Of a stretch of DNA of 64,000 nucleotides, positions 1-11,485 are shown one piece after another. The translations under genes and the position numbers were made by a program. Each line of letters opens with the position of its first letter. Within the stretch, counting starts at the first letter, position 1. Under the pieces are notes generated by a model. That model was not told the origin of the DNA and made no database searches. It worked only from the letters and a program-made list of their open reading frames with translations. The DNA is from Mikania micrantha (Eukaryota > Streptophyta > Magnoliopsida > Asterales > Asteraceae), in contig CM018691.1 in assembly GCA_009363875.1 (NCBI GenBank), positions 4,340,001-4,404,000 of the forward strand, written 5' to 3'.

Positions 1-720
1 TACACTAGTTTCGCACAACACATTATGTGCATAGTTTAGTAATATGCTTTGTGATTTTGTCGGATACCTACGAGCATTGGAACCCTTCGCGGGTATCCGC
101 ATCCGACTACACTTAAGAATTGTGAGATGGGATTAGTGAAAGGACGAACACAAGACTGAAGGGAACTCTTCAGTGTTCTGAAGAAGACTACACTAGCACG
201 ATCTAACTCGAACCGAACGCTTTTACCAATCCATATTCTTGAGCGTAAACCCAGTCACCTGACGTACACTTGCGGACTGGAACCTTAGTGACAGCACCCC
301 GAAGATGAACCTCGAGCACCACCGCGATCACTAGCTTCAGATTGAAGGAACTAGAATGACTGTGTAAGATAAATTTACGATTATGGTGGCCAACGTAATC
401 GTGAATTTATAGGTACATACGAATTCTGGTAAATTCAGATGGTAAGCTACAACCATTAGGGAAACTGGGTAGCACACCGTTGCTAGTGGAGATCTGAACT
501 CCGCTACTTACACCGAGTAGTTTATTCCCCTACTGTATTTAGTATTGCTAGAACCTACATGAGCGAGCTATACTCATACCAATCCCTTTGGTAATAGTAA
601 TCTTATGAAACTTATTATTGTACTTTTGGAGAAAATGATAAATTTTCCCCTCTGCACTTGCTAACACACAACTATCCCTAACCTTGTAAATACAAAATCT
701 ATTGTATATAGATACTGCGA

Positions 721-1818
721 ATGGCTGGTCGAGGAACGCATGTGCGTACAGACAACCTATCAATCAGTTCTGCGGCTATCGAAGCTATGGTAGAACAACG
801 GGTTAGAAAGGCCATTGCGGATTACGATATTGCACGCTTAAACAGTGAAACAAGCAACGAGACTCACAACAACAACACGAAAGGATGTTCATTCAGAACC
901 TTCACTAGCTACAATCCTCATACATTCAAGGGATCGGAAGGAGCAGTAGGACTGCTCCAATGGATTAAGAAGGTTGAATCAGTCTTTTGCATGAGCGGAT
1001 GTTCTGAGGAGAACAAGGTAAAATTCGCTACCGGAACTCTGGAAGGACAGGCACTCACTTGGTGGAATTCGCACGTTCAGATACTAAGTCTGGAGACTGC
1101 TAACTTAATCCCATGGGAAAACTTCGTCAAAATGTTGAAGGAAGAATACTGTCCTCGGAACAAAATCATACAACTGGAGGGGTTCTGGATTCACAAAATG
1201 GAGGGATCCGAGATCGAACAATACACCGCTCGATTCCACGAGATGTGTAAACAGTATCCGGAAATGGTGACTTTAGAATACAAAAAGATTGAACAATACA
1301 TCAGCGGATTACCTGAACAGATCCAAGGCTTGGTTACTATGGAAGACCCCACACTCATTCAACCCACTATTTGTTTGGCTCATTGTCTGACCAACCAAGC
1401 AGTAGCACATGGTAAACTACCCAAGAGGGGTGAACACCTGAAGCCCCAAGGGACCAAGCGGAAGTGGGAGCCAAGCAACAACAGGACCTTCTCACCACAA
1501 CAATCAACCCAGCAGTTCCCCGCACCAACAAAAGTCTTTACTGCCACTCAATCTGGTGCTCAAGGCAAGAAAGTATACCAAGGTAACTACCCCAAGTGCA
1601 ACAAATGCTCATACCATAACTTTGGCCCATGCAATAGGATCAAGTGTACTAGATGTGGGAAAAATGGACATATTTCGAGGGAGTGTCGTGCCAACCCGAG
1701 GCCAAACGCAAGTAAAGTGACACCACAAAGGGGGATGCTTCACCTGTGGCAAGCCTGGCCACATACGCCGAGACTGTCCACAAAACAAGAAAGCAGGAGG
1801 CGACGCTGCAAGGGATAA
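721..1818 (+). pseudogene. Ty3/gypsy gag (capsid and nucleocapsid), 3' frameshifted
   Basis: The reading frame encodes a 365-residue retrotransposon Gag. Residues about 60-220 resemble the gag domain typical of plant gypsy elements (FKGSEGAVGLLQWI, LEGQALTWWN, LIPWENFVKMLKEEYCP). A basic, Gln-rich linker follows, then a CCHC zinc knuckle (CTRCGKNGHISREC, near residue 312). A second knuckle (CFTCGKPGHIRRDC) lies at about 1737-1780 in another frame, so a small indel near 1725 separates the two. The ATG at 721 fits, because the N-terminal ISSAAIEAMVEQRVRKAI helix is family-typical. Gag would assemble virus-like particles in the cytoplasm; this copy looks inactive. Confidence 0.85.
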
Positions 1819-2200
1819 GGCATTCGTAATTGAACCCCAAAAAGCTAAGGATGATCTCAACATCATAACCGGTACGTTCCTTTAAATATGCAAGCGTATT
1901 ATTTAATACCAGAGCCGATAGGAGTTTTTGTATCTAGTGAATTCAGTAAATCGCTTGATGTTACCTCAACACCACTAGATTATAAGTATGCCATAAGGTT
2001 AGCCAACGGCAAGCTGATCGAAACGCAACACGTTTTCCGAGGATGCGTCATGGTTTTGGCAGATCACGAGCCCAAAATCGATTTAATGCCGATGACTGTC
2101 GGGAGCTTCGATGAAGTCATGGAGCAGACTGGCTATCTACAAACCAAGATGAGATTGTATGTAACGAGAAGATCATGCGAGTGACGTTGCAAGACGGAGA
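1800..2200 (+). pseudogene. Gypsy aspartic protease remnant, catalytic motif lost
   Basis: Downstream of the second knuckle, translation in mixed frames gives DDLNIITGTFL, then LFNTRADRSFVSSEFSKSL, then LDYKYAIRLANGKLIE and VLADHEPKIDLMPM. This is the plant gypsy protease pattern. At the active site the expected DTGA reads NTRA: the Asp codon is AAT at 1905-1907 and the Gly codon is AGA. An extra T in the run at 1924-1928 shifts the frame. Both changes would abolish protease function, so this is a fossil. Confidence 0.7.
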
Positions 2201-2379
2201 ATACCATTGAACATCATATCGTGTATGTAAGCGAGCAATTATCTGCAGAAGGGATACTCTGCGATAACTAGCCCTCATCGCTGAGCAACCAAAGGCTAAA
2301 AAGAAGATCGAGGACATAGCTGTAGTCCAAAATTCCCTGAAGTATTTCCTGAGAACTTACTTGGACTACCACCGAAGTG

Positions 2380-3445
2380 ACAAATTGAGTTCTGAATAGA
2401 CCTCACACTAGGAGCAGCACCGATCGCTAAAGCTCCATACCGACTTGCCAACGGAGATGCAGGAACTGTTAGACAAGGGATTTACCAGACCGAGCTTCTC
2501 GCCTTGGGGAGCACCAGCCTTTTTCGTAAGGAAGAAAGACGAATCATTCCGAAGGTACATCGACTATAGAGAGCTGAACAAGGTGACGATCAAGAATCGA
2601 TACCCGTTGCCACGAATAGACGATCTATTTGATCAGTTACAAGGGTCAAGCTACAATTCGAAGATCGATTTAAGATCGGGTTACCATCAATTAAGGATAC
2701 AAGAGAATGATATTCCTAAGACTGCCTTCAGAACCCGATGCGGACGCTACGAATTTCTGGTTATGCCTTTTGGACTGACCAACAGTATTCATGGATCTAA
2801 TGAATAGAGTGTGCAAACCTTATCTTGATAAATTCGTAATAGCGTTCATTGATGACTTTCTGACTTACTCGAAGAATCAGGAAGAACATACTGAACATCT
2901 GAGGTTAGTCTTGGAGTTATTGTAAAAAAAAAAAAAGAACAACTGTACGCGAATATTCAAAGTGCGACCTTTGAATTCGCGAAGTCCAATTTCATGAACA
3001 TGTTGTTAACGAGCAAGGGAGACATATAGACCCAGCCAAAATTGAAGCCATCAATAACTGGGAAGCTCCCAAGACCCCAACCGAGGTGCGACAATTTCTA
3101 GGTCTGGCCGGGTACTATCGCAGATTCATTGAAGGATTCTCAAGGATTGCTCGATCCCTAACGTCCCTAACACACAAAGACAAGAAGTTTGACTAGGGAG
3201 ACAAACAGGAAGCTGCCTTCAGTTTATTGAAGCAAAAACTATGTACTGCACCCATTCTATCCATGCCGGACGGATGCGATGATTTCATGGTGTATTGCGA
3301 CGCCTCGAAACAAGGACTCGGTTGCGTGTTGATGCAACGCGAGAAGGTTATAGCATACGCTTCACAACAACTAAAGGTGCATGAGAAAAACTACACGATT
3401 CATAACCTTAGGGGATTTGAGCATAGGATCCCGCATGCATTTTAA
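2380..3445 (+). pseudogene. Gypsy reverse transcriptase and start of RNase H, broken
   Basis: The frame at 2445-2807 encodes the RT fingers and palm: MQELLDKGFTRPSFSPWGAP, VRKKDESFRRYIDYRELNK, YPLPRIDDLFDQLQG, IDLRSGYHQLRI and FRTRCGRYEFLVMPFGLTN. A frameshift follows. The catalytic FIDD motif is at 2845-2856 in another frame. A 13-A run at 2924-2936 breaks the frame again. The connection region (VRQFLGLAGYYRRFIEGFSR) and the start of RNase H (VYCDASKQGLGCVLMQ, 3285-3340) are recognisable. A Trp codon has become TAG at 3194-3196. Similarity stops inside RNase H near 3400. Confidence 0.85.
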
Positions 3446-3716
3446 TTCTTGTCTTTCGAAACAATTTAGAATTTTTATTCTGTTTTAAACAGTGTTGTAT
3501 TAAACTTATTACTATTCCGTTGCAATTGTTAAACACTTGATTTCCGCTGCAATATGATTTATTGTTCCGCTGCAAACTACTTTTGTTAAGTGTGTGTGTC
3601 AAACATTGTTTTTGTAAATGCATATAGATGTGTTCTATATGACCTTGAGCTGTGATTCTGGCCACGTCATGCCCACGTGGACTAACACCACGAGTGAAAA
3701 ATTGGGGGTGTGACAC
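3440..3716 (+). repeat. LTR-like 3' end of the gypsy element
   Basis: This is AT-rich non-coding sequence with short direct repeats (TTCCGCTGCAA appears twice, near 3540 and 3570; a TTCCGTTGCAA variant at 3510). It ends in an AATTGGGGGTGTGACA motif like those closing the other LTRs in the window. Homology to the neighbouring repeats starts right after it. With no second LTR in the window I cannot tell LTR from polypurine-tract flank. Confidence 0.5.
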
Positions 3717-5039
3717 ATTATGACATGAGAAAAAATAAATTCTTCAGTCTACTAGTCCACAAGAAACGATGAATTAATTACAATTATAACTGCAGATTAA
3801 TATCACCATGTGTCGCTTTCCAGACCCTGACTTGAGTAGCCCTGTCACCGGTCATACGTTACCGGCCAATAATTGAGTACGATCAAAATACTAGCCCTAC
3901 AAGCTAGAGGTTTGTCAAACCTATGGTACCACTATGCTATCATCGGTTTAGTCACGTCAAACTAACTGGTCAGCAATTTATGAAAGGGACTTACAATGAT
4001 CAACTTGAACACATGCCACATGTTTGAAATGATATAATGTAGACAGTTCAATAGTAATCAATTGTATTGTGTTCACCAATGTTCTTTGTTCTCACTGTTG
4101 TATGTTCTCGTTTGTTATTAACAAGGTTAAATAAGATCTTGTCTTATTAAGTTATGTTAACTGTTGTGTGAATGATGTGATTATCATGAAGTTACATTAT
4201 CATGATTATCATTCATTGTTGTTCCATGTAGTCACCCTGTTGTCACTAAGATGTGGTAAGAACTAGTCTTACTACACTTAGTCGACTTAGGTGGTGGATG
4301 ATCCTTGTTTCATGTTATCTTGTAGTATGCACCAAGTTAAAAGCAGAGTGTTATAAGAACTTGTCTTATTACGCTTAGTTAACTTGGTGTCACACCCCGG
4401 GCCGTCGGGAACGGATCGGTTTTTCCCGTCGGGCAGAAGTGTAACACCCCGACCGATGGCGGAAACGTCGGGATGCCACGAGGGATGTGTAGATTGTTCA
4501 AAAGCTCGTGGGCATCTAAATTAAATAATCACATATCATTTAATCAACCAAATTAATTACACAAAAATCAAGTTCATCATGAAATAGTTACATTAATTAC
4601 AAAAGAGATTTAGCTATCTAACTAAATTCTAATCACCAGAATTTCAGTTATTTAGCTAAGTCCAAGATCCTATATGATGATGTCCAAAAGTGTAAGTTCC
4701 TCTTCATCAACCTACTTAGCTTCGTTACCTGAAACATGTAAAAATCAAGTGTCAACTACAAAGTAGTTGGTGAATAATCATAAGTTTAATAATTAAAATA
4801 TTTTACAAAGAGTTCTGAAGAGTTTATATTTTCTTGATAACATCCGTATGAGCATGTGTGAGATCATTCAACACAATATTCAAATACACAATCCCAACAC
4901 ATAATTCGAACACATAATCACATATAATAATAAATCATAGATAATCATTCATATGTTTAGTCAACTAATCACAATCCAACAATATTCTCAATTAATATAA
5001 GTGACCATACATGTGTCATTGTATATGACCGAGGTCAAT

Positions 5040-5275
5040 GACAACGACACACGGAGTTGTGGAAACATCCACGTAACAATACATGCAAACATTCAGGAAG
5101 ACCGAAGTCAACCACAATGAATACACGGAGTTGTGGAAACATCCACGTGACAATACATGCAGTCATCGCAAATGACACAAAGTCATTAGCTTCAACTCAT
5201 GGAATAGTGACAATACATGCAGTCATTACGGATGACCAAGGTCATTAGTAACAACTCATGGAATATGACAATCCA
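5040..5275. repeat. Short tandem repeats in LTR Y
   Basis: Two arrangements are visible. A unit with CACGGAGTTGTGGAAACATC is duplicated at 5049 and about 5122, and a unit with GACAATACATGCAGTCAT recurs at about 5150 and 5208. Units are roughly 60-75 bp and diverged. The ORF across the array has no protein similarity I recognise and is taken as incidental. Confidence 0.6.
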
Positions 5276-5931
5276 TAACTATGGATCTCATACAAGTAAA
5301 TAAGTGTCATCCCTGTGTTATCAAGTCAATATGTAATTTGGTATACATGTTTCACCTCCGAGTTTAAAAACAAAATAGTTTAAAAGGGAGGTTATGAGAA
5401 CTCACCTGAGTCCTTAGAATTAACGTTTTAGAAGAATGCGCACTCGCGTAAGAGAATCAGAACAACTCAATCAACCTGTAATTATCGTATGTTCATGTTC
5501 ATAAGTGTATGCGTTTTATTTCAATTAAATGTTCACAAGTGTCTCCTTTTAAATCATTAGTGTTTCCTTCACTTAGTTCATAATACTTGTTACTACGAAA
5601 ATGGTTATCATCACAATATAGTTTAACTTATTAATTTGTTACTTATAGATATTGATGATAACCTAATAGCAAGATTTCATGTGCACCCCTCATAAATGTG
5701 TATACTAAAGAGTGCCAATCTCCCTTATACACAACCCATTCATGCATGCATGTTTCATTTAGTTAACCACCATTACTCAAGTTATTAAATCTTACTTTGA
5801 GCTTAAATAATTTATAATTAACTTATTCCCATCAAATATCCTCATTAAGCAAAATTTATAATTTCCTAAACTTATATTGTTAAAGAGAAAAATGTGGTGG
5901 TCTTCACCCTCATGCATGCATGGTTATTTCC

Positions 5932-5935
<4 letters not shown>

Positions 5936-5980
<45 letters not shown>
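5936..5980. repeat. (TA)n microsatellite
   Basis: Uninterrupted alternating TA of about 44 bp inside LTR Y. Confidence 0.9.
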
Positions 5981-5981
<1 letters not shown>

Positions 5982-6059
5982 GCGTGTTCGTAACCCTTAG
6001 TGTATTTCCCAAACCTTTAACCCTAAACGAGTCCATGTTCAAAAACCATATAACCAGCG

Positions 6060-6480
6060 AACCTTTAGGTTCGGTTCCCCTAGGGTTCATGGCTAGGTTC
6101 GCTACTCTTACTAAGGTTCGGCTATATTAGGGTTTAGTCGATCAGGAAACAGGTTCGTGCTATCCCCGGTTCGCCTAGGTGTTAAGGTTCGGCCAAGATG
6201 TGTTCGCCATGCAGAGTTCGCCCAATGGTTCGGTTGGCAAAGGTTCGGCCCCCAATGGTTCGTAACCCACAGGTTCGTAGGCCATGGTTCGTCTAAGGGT
6301 TCGCTGCTGGGCTAGGGTTCGCAGCCCATAGAAGGTTCGTGACATGCAGACCTGACCTAGGTTTGGCCAGCAAGTGAAGGGTTCGTGGGTTCTTAATGAC
6401 AGATGGTTCGTAGCTCAGCACCAATGAAGGTTCGTCGACCTGTGTGTGGGTTTGGCTGAACCACACAGGTTCGCCGACCT
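6060..6480 (-). repeat. GGTTCG (CGAACC) micro-repeat block in LTR Y
   Basis: The hexamer GGTTCG occurs roughly 19 times in about 420 bp at irregular spacing (10-40 bp), mostly as AGGTTCGNN or GGGTTCGNN. The sequence between copies is not conserved, so this is not a simple tandem repeat. In the LTR's sense orientation the block lies downstream of the TATA-like site and upstream of the splice-donor-like motif, so it would be transcribed. Confidence 0.75.
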
Positions 6481-6876
6481 GTACACCTTGCGAGCTGAAA
6501 CTTGCCCATCATCTTCATCAATCTATACCTGTTACAGATCTATACCTATTATCCTACCCCTTTGTATTAACTCGTTTAATGATTTAACAAGGTTTTAGAT
6601 CGATTATTACAACACTAGATTAAGGATTTGCGATTTACACAAAAACCGAACCTAAAACCTTAGATTTACTTCGAAATGTCGACCAAAACTCGTGTTTCTT
6701 TGTATCCTCTTGTTCCTCTCGATCACGCGGTCGTGTAGGCGCCAAGTTCTCGTGAATCCGTCGAGAAACGAGCGAGATATCGTAGAGAGAAGTTGTAGAG
6801 AGAGAAAGTGGCGTGTGATGTGTTCTAGAGAGAGAAATGCAAGATGAGAAATGAGGAGGATGAAGAATAAATGGGA

Positions 6877-6884
6877 TTTTATAG
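6877..6884 (-). promoter_or_regulatory. TATA-like box of LTR Y
   Basis: CTATAAAA on the minus strand, followed downstream by a CT-rich leader (GAGAGAGA tracts on the plus strand at 6783-6835). The same arrangement occurs in X, Z and the short solo LTR, which supports a conserved LTR promoter. Confidence 0.5.
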
Positions 6885-9800
6885 CCCGGTCGATCCCCGC
6901 GTGCTCGGTCTCGTTTATATCGCGATAAAATGTAACAAATGTTCGGTTTTTAACGTAAACCCATTTTTAAACATAAAGAATTCATATAATTATGTTTTGC
7001 TTTACTAAAATGGTTTTTAAATAAAATTGTTTAAACAAATGTTTCCGTTTATTTCCGTTAAATTAATTATTTAAATAAAATAATTCAATTGTTTTCATTT
7101 AAGGTTGTGATTCCTAATAAATATTTTTAGTTTTTCATTTATTAATTTAGTATCGTTAGATCTTATTTAATTATCTCGTTGAAACGCGTTACTCGCGTAC
7201 GTATTCGTAAAGATCGTCACCTTTGCGAATCCAACGCTTGTATCGTATTTCTATTCGATTTACAAATTAAGGAATATCGTTTCAGAATATTATTCTTAAT
7301 AATTATATTCGTGTGAATCGTCACCCCCGCGAATACATTATTAAGTTAATAATTCTGAATTAATATTCGCGTTTAGATTATGTTCGTAACCTCACCATCG
7401 CATAATTGTTTTCAATATTGTTCTCATTATTTTATTCATTTTAATCTTATAATTCCCAATCGAAAACCCACTAAACCAAGTCACCGACACATCCATGATA
7501 GACCGAAATATGCATATGTATAGGGCATATGTAGGGGTCAGTCGCAACTGCCCCAGCCACCGTCCCACCGTTATTTCGATAAACCATGACCATGTGTCCT
7601 TGACTATGTTTAACAACCAACCATTAACAACTTAAATTCCTTTCCATTCCAAACCATTAAACCATTATCTGTGTTTTCATCTGCAATAAACTCTCTGGTC
7701 CTGTTTAGTTGGATTACTACTAAACTTCCCATGGTTTACGCGTATAATAATATATTCTAAATATGTATACCAATAACAGTGATAATCATCAAATAATACT
7801 TCATCATTAATAATTACAAATGTCAGGTCGTAAAAGTACAATCGTACGGATGTACGGACGACCGGAAATACACTGATGTTACAGGAAGGTTCCCGGGGCG
7901 CGATATCATAAGTGATAATCAAATGATCAGATTGTTTACATAGCACATGATAAATAAATGAGAAATGATCCATGATATAGAATTACAAGATTAAATTACA
8001 ATGTATCGTTCATAATTTAACCAAGTAAATCCACCAACAAGAATCAATGTAACTATATCTTATACCTGTACAAGATATTCAAAAGATGATTCGTTGTTTA
8101 GTCATCAAAAGCATGCAACACAAAATAAAGCTAGGTCTTCTAAAAAGTCCTCTAGCTTAACCCTTGCATGTATGTACCTACACCTGTTCGTCACCTGAGA
8201 AAACATGTATTTAAACAAAGTCAACACTAGGTTGGTGAGTTCATAAGTATGTTAATTGAAAACTTTGATTCACTCACATGCACAATCACAATGTTAATCA
8301 TGTTACTTGTATATTATTTGTTTCCCCTGTTCACCCAATGGCCTCTCAATAGTTATATTCACAAATAATATATCGTCCTAGTAGTGATGCTTATATATAG
8401 GGCATATGTAAGGGAATCAAGCCCTAGCCAACATCCCACCACATCACTACTAGAACTCCACACTACTTGCAATACAACTATTGATTTCCATTTACAATCC
8501 ACATGTTCATCTCATTATTGATCACCTGTGTTATCATGTATAGAATAATGTAATGATAGAATCGTAGTTATCAAACCGAAGTATTGATAATCATTATGTG
8601 TGTTAAGGATGTCAGATTTATCAAATATGTTCCTTGTATCATTCTATAATTGTGGGGTTAACCGTTGATTCACTTCTAATTATTAAAAGTGTTAGTTAAC
8701 TGTTTGTATTGTATTCTCAAATGCAACGTATAGAGCCCAAAATGAGTCCATTGTAATCCTCACGTAATCAGATTACAATGCACCCGATTTACCTCTATTC
8801 CGCCGTGTGATCCCATAGCCTTCATCGAAACTGTTACTAATAATATGACATGAGAGAAAATAAATTCCTCAGTCTACTAGTCCACAGGTAACGATGGATG
8901 ATGTACATCGATGTTATAGCTGTTCTCCGTGTAATTAACAAAGTTGAATAAGAACTTGTCTTATTACGTTATGTTAATCATTGTACGAATGATATTGTCA
9001 TCATGAAGTTACGTTATCATGACATCATTCCTTGAAATTCCTATGCTCACCATGAAATCCTTAAGCCGTAGTAAGAACAAGTCTTATTACCCTTAAGTGA
9101 CGCATGTCGGTGAATACCCAATGCTCGTACTATTCACATAGTATGTTTTTAAGTTGTAACTGAGTGGTATAAGTACTTGACTTATCACACTTAGTCAATT
9201 AAACGTGGAATGATATTAAGAAGATATTTTATCTTCTAATCATTCATGTATTGTGTAGTGTAATCATGTTTCACTGTAGTAGTTCTCATTGTTTGTTTGT
9301 GTATGAATTGTCTCAATGTTTGCTCATGTAGGAATAACTAAGTGTTATCAGATAAAAATCTTACAACTATGTTATTCAAATGTGTTGATGATTATGAAAT
9401 TACATTATCATATTCATCTGAGTTTTCCTGTTATCTCATGATTATACAAGCATGCATACAATGATATACGATAATAAACAATTTAATATTATCTAAATCA
9501 AAGTATAAATAACATGTTAAGCAAAACTTTTAAATAAATAAAAGTAAACATGTTTCTCAGCCCCGAGAGTTTAAAATCAGTAAAGATTAAAGAAAAGGGG
9601 CATATGAACTCACCTTGTTATTGTAGGGTTGACTTAGCTTGAAAGAAGAAGGCACACGCTCTTGATTGAACTTGAGTTTGTTTTCACGATCCTGTATTGA
9701 TTTCATGTTGTACGTAATTTGTAAGTATTAATTGAAATTGATTCGTGTGCGTGTATGTGTTACCCCTAACTTGTTTATCACCCGTGAGTCTCGGTCTCGG

Positions 9801-10039
9801 TCTTTGTTGTTCGGCCCAACTAGCTTGTAAATCAACTCAATAGTACTCAACCCACTTGTTTTAACTTAGCACCCTTTTGTTTATTAATGTATCTGTTACT
9901 AGGATTGTTATCATGACAAAAGTATTTTAAGTATAAAACTTAAAATTATTGTCTAACATCTTCGAAATGTCATATGTTACGTTTTATGATCCAACCCAAT
10001 TCTTGTCACCTTTGTAGTAAAACACTATCTCTTTTTTTC

Positions 10040-10390
10040 ATGTGGGCCGGTTGTTATTGAGTCGAAGTGAATTACGGGCTGAACGTTTCTATGTGGTTCG
10101 AATTAAATGTTCACGGACCAAAACAAATGAATTGGGCCGGTTGAACCGTGTGGGTCGAAAGTGGGGGTTAAAGCCTTGGGTTTGGGCCCATCCATTGGGC
10201 CGGCTATGTTTTGTTGGGCCTTGAGCTAGGAATGGGCCAAGAATTATGTAAATGGCCAATGCACAAACTCTTTGGGCCGGATGAGTGGTGTTTGAGTCGA
10301 ATCGGATAGCTTGGTCCGAATAGTATGCTTGGGCCGGGTGTATGTGTTTGGGCCACTAGGGTTGATCATGGGCCTAAAGAATAGCAGGGC
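10040..10390 (-). repeat. TGGGCC cluster in LTR X
   Basis: TGGGCC occurs about ten times in roughly 350 bp, often as TTGGGCCGG. A related cluster is in LTR Z at 13110-13370. TGGGCC/GGCCCA resembles the site II element bound by TCP factors; any regulatory role here is speculative. Confidence 0.55.
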
Positions 10391-10439
10391 CTAAATCATG
10401 GAGTCTAGTTTATCGGTTCTAAACCGTTCCATTCCAGCG

Positions 10440-11065
10440 AACCTATCATCACTAATAAGGGTTCGGCTATGTTTAAAGCTGGTGATGGTTCGGTGATCAT
10501 GATAGTTAGCCACATGGTTCGGATGGTTATGCACCAAAAGCTTGAGAATGGTTCGGTCCAGAAGCCACTGGTTCGTTCCAGTCAATATTGAGCAGCCATG
10601 GTTCGGCATTGTGGGGGTTCGTCTAGCTAGTTAGCTTCTGCTCCAAAATGGTTCGGTGATAACACAAGGTTCGGCTAGCTGAATTTCACAAGGTTCGTTG
10701 CACGTGGGATCCCAAGGTTCGGCTAGGAGCATAGGGTATGGTTCGGCTACATCATAGGAGTCATAGGTTCGCCCGTCTGTAGGGTTTGACGACACATGGT
10801 GGGTTCGTTCACCTTCACAGGTTCGTTTCCCACATGGAAATGACTGTATGAGGGTTCGGTGCTGGTTAGTTAGTAGACCCCAGGTTCGTTTAGAACCAGG
10901 GTTCGACTAGGGTTCGGTGACTGCAGATGGTTCTTTGTAATAGGAAAGGTTCGTCGGCAAGGTGCTAGTTCGTTGAGCAGGGTTCGGCAACAGCAGCTCA
11001 GGGTTCGGCTGCTTCTGTCTTGGCCGTGTAGGTTCCTGGCATCCCATATGCAGGTTCGGCCATAA
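10440..11065 (-). repeat. GGTTCG (CGAACC) micro-repeat block in LTR X
   Basis: GGTTCG occurs about 23 times in about 620 bp. The position relative to TATA, CT-rich leader and splice-donor-like motif matches the blocks in Y and Z, but the inter-repeat sequence is unrelated, which suggests the hexamer itself is maintained or readily amplified. Confidence 0.75.
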
Positions 11066-11475
11066 CCTGCTGTTAACGAACCAGAAACACTCACCATCTC
11101 TGTCGAAGGTATAGGATTTTAGGGTTGTTTACCCACTGATGCTATACCAGAACGATTGTCGAAGGTGTGGTGGTCGTGGGGGTGGGTCTAGATCCGGCTA
11201 AGTGGTTGGTTTGACAAAAATGTGAGAAAACCCTATTTTCTCGTAACTTGCAAGCATCATACCTCGAAATTCAGTGAATAAACCTTCGGATCTGTTGTAC
11301 TTTCATGTAGAGGACATCAAGAGCTACGCGTGGACACCAAGAACGAGCGATTTGGCCAAGAAACGAGCAAGATACGCGCGTGTGAAGCTTGAAGTTTCTA
11401 GAGAGAGAGGGTGCGGGATTTTGAACTAGAGAGAGAAAGGGCTGGTAAAGAATGAGGAAAAACACCTCATTTAGT

Positions 11476-11485
11476 GTTTTTATAC
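11476..11485 (-). promoter_or_regulatory. TATA-like box of LTR X
   Basis: GTATAAAAAC on the minus strand, about 60 bp upstream (in LTR sense) of a CT-rich leader near 11400-11420. It is at the same place as the TATA-like sites of the related LTRs. Confidence 0.5.

Larger units (their letters stand above)
1..3716 (+). mobile_element. Decayed Ty3/gypsy retrotransposon, 5' part outside window
   Basis: A gypsy-type gag-protease-RT-RNase H order is readable on the plus strand but broken by frameshifts and stops. Bases 1-720 are non-coding leader or LTR-type sequence; I could not find a primer-binding site there. After the start of RNase H (about 3400) the coding sequence jumps straight to LTR-like sequence, which ends in AATTGGGGGTGTGACA at 3700-3715, so the rest of RNase H and all of integrase are missing. 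The sequence after 3716 matches 8845 onward, which places the element's right edge near 3716. The lineage is probably a chromovirus such as Tekay/Del, by inference only. Confidence 0.8.
4440..7883 (-). mobile_element. Solo LTR Y nested in X
   Basis: Y starts TGTAACACCCC at 4440 and ends TGTTACA at 7883, flanked by AGAAG (4435-4439) and GGAAG (7884-7888), a 5-bp duplication with one mismatch. The joined flanks (GGGC-RGAAG-GTTCCC) match the start of the short solo LTR at 13963, which confirms the insertion point. Y has the same internal order as X: TATA-like CTATAAAA on the minus strand at 6877-6884, GAGAGAGA leader, CGAACC block (6060-6480) and AGGTGAGTTCT (5397-5407). At 3444 bp it is a very long LTR. 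No ORF of note is present. Confidence 0.7.

Noticed and set aside
5894..6130. ORFs on both strands across the (TA)n tract
   Set aside because: Long Tyr-Ile runs come from the microsatellite; the same applies to 32498-32680 and 51411-51593.
6060..6480. GGTTCG copies as RNA polymerase III B boxes
   Set aside because: The following ANTCC of the B box and any A box are missing.
10042..11097. ORFs in the GGTTCG and TGGGCC blocks
   Set aside because: Composition follows the hexamers; no domain and no conservation between LTRs X, Y and Z.
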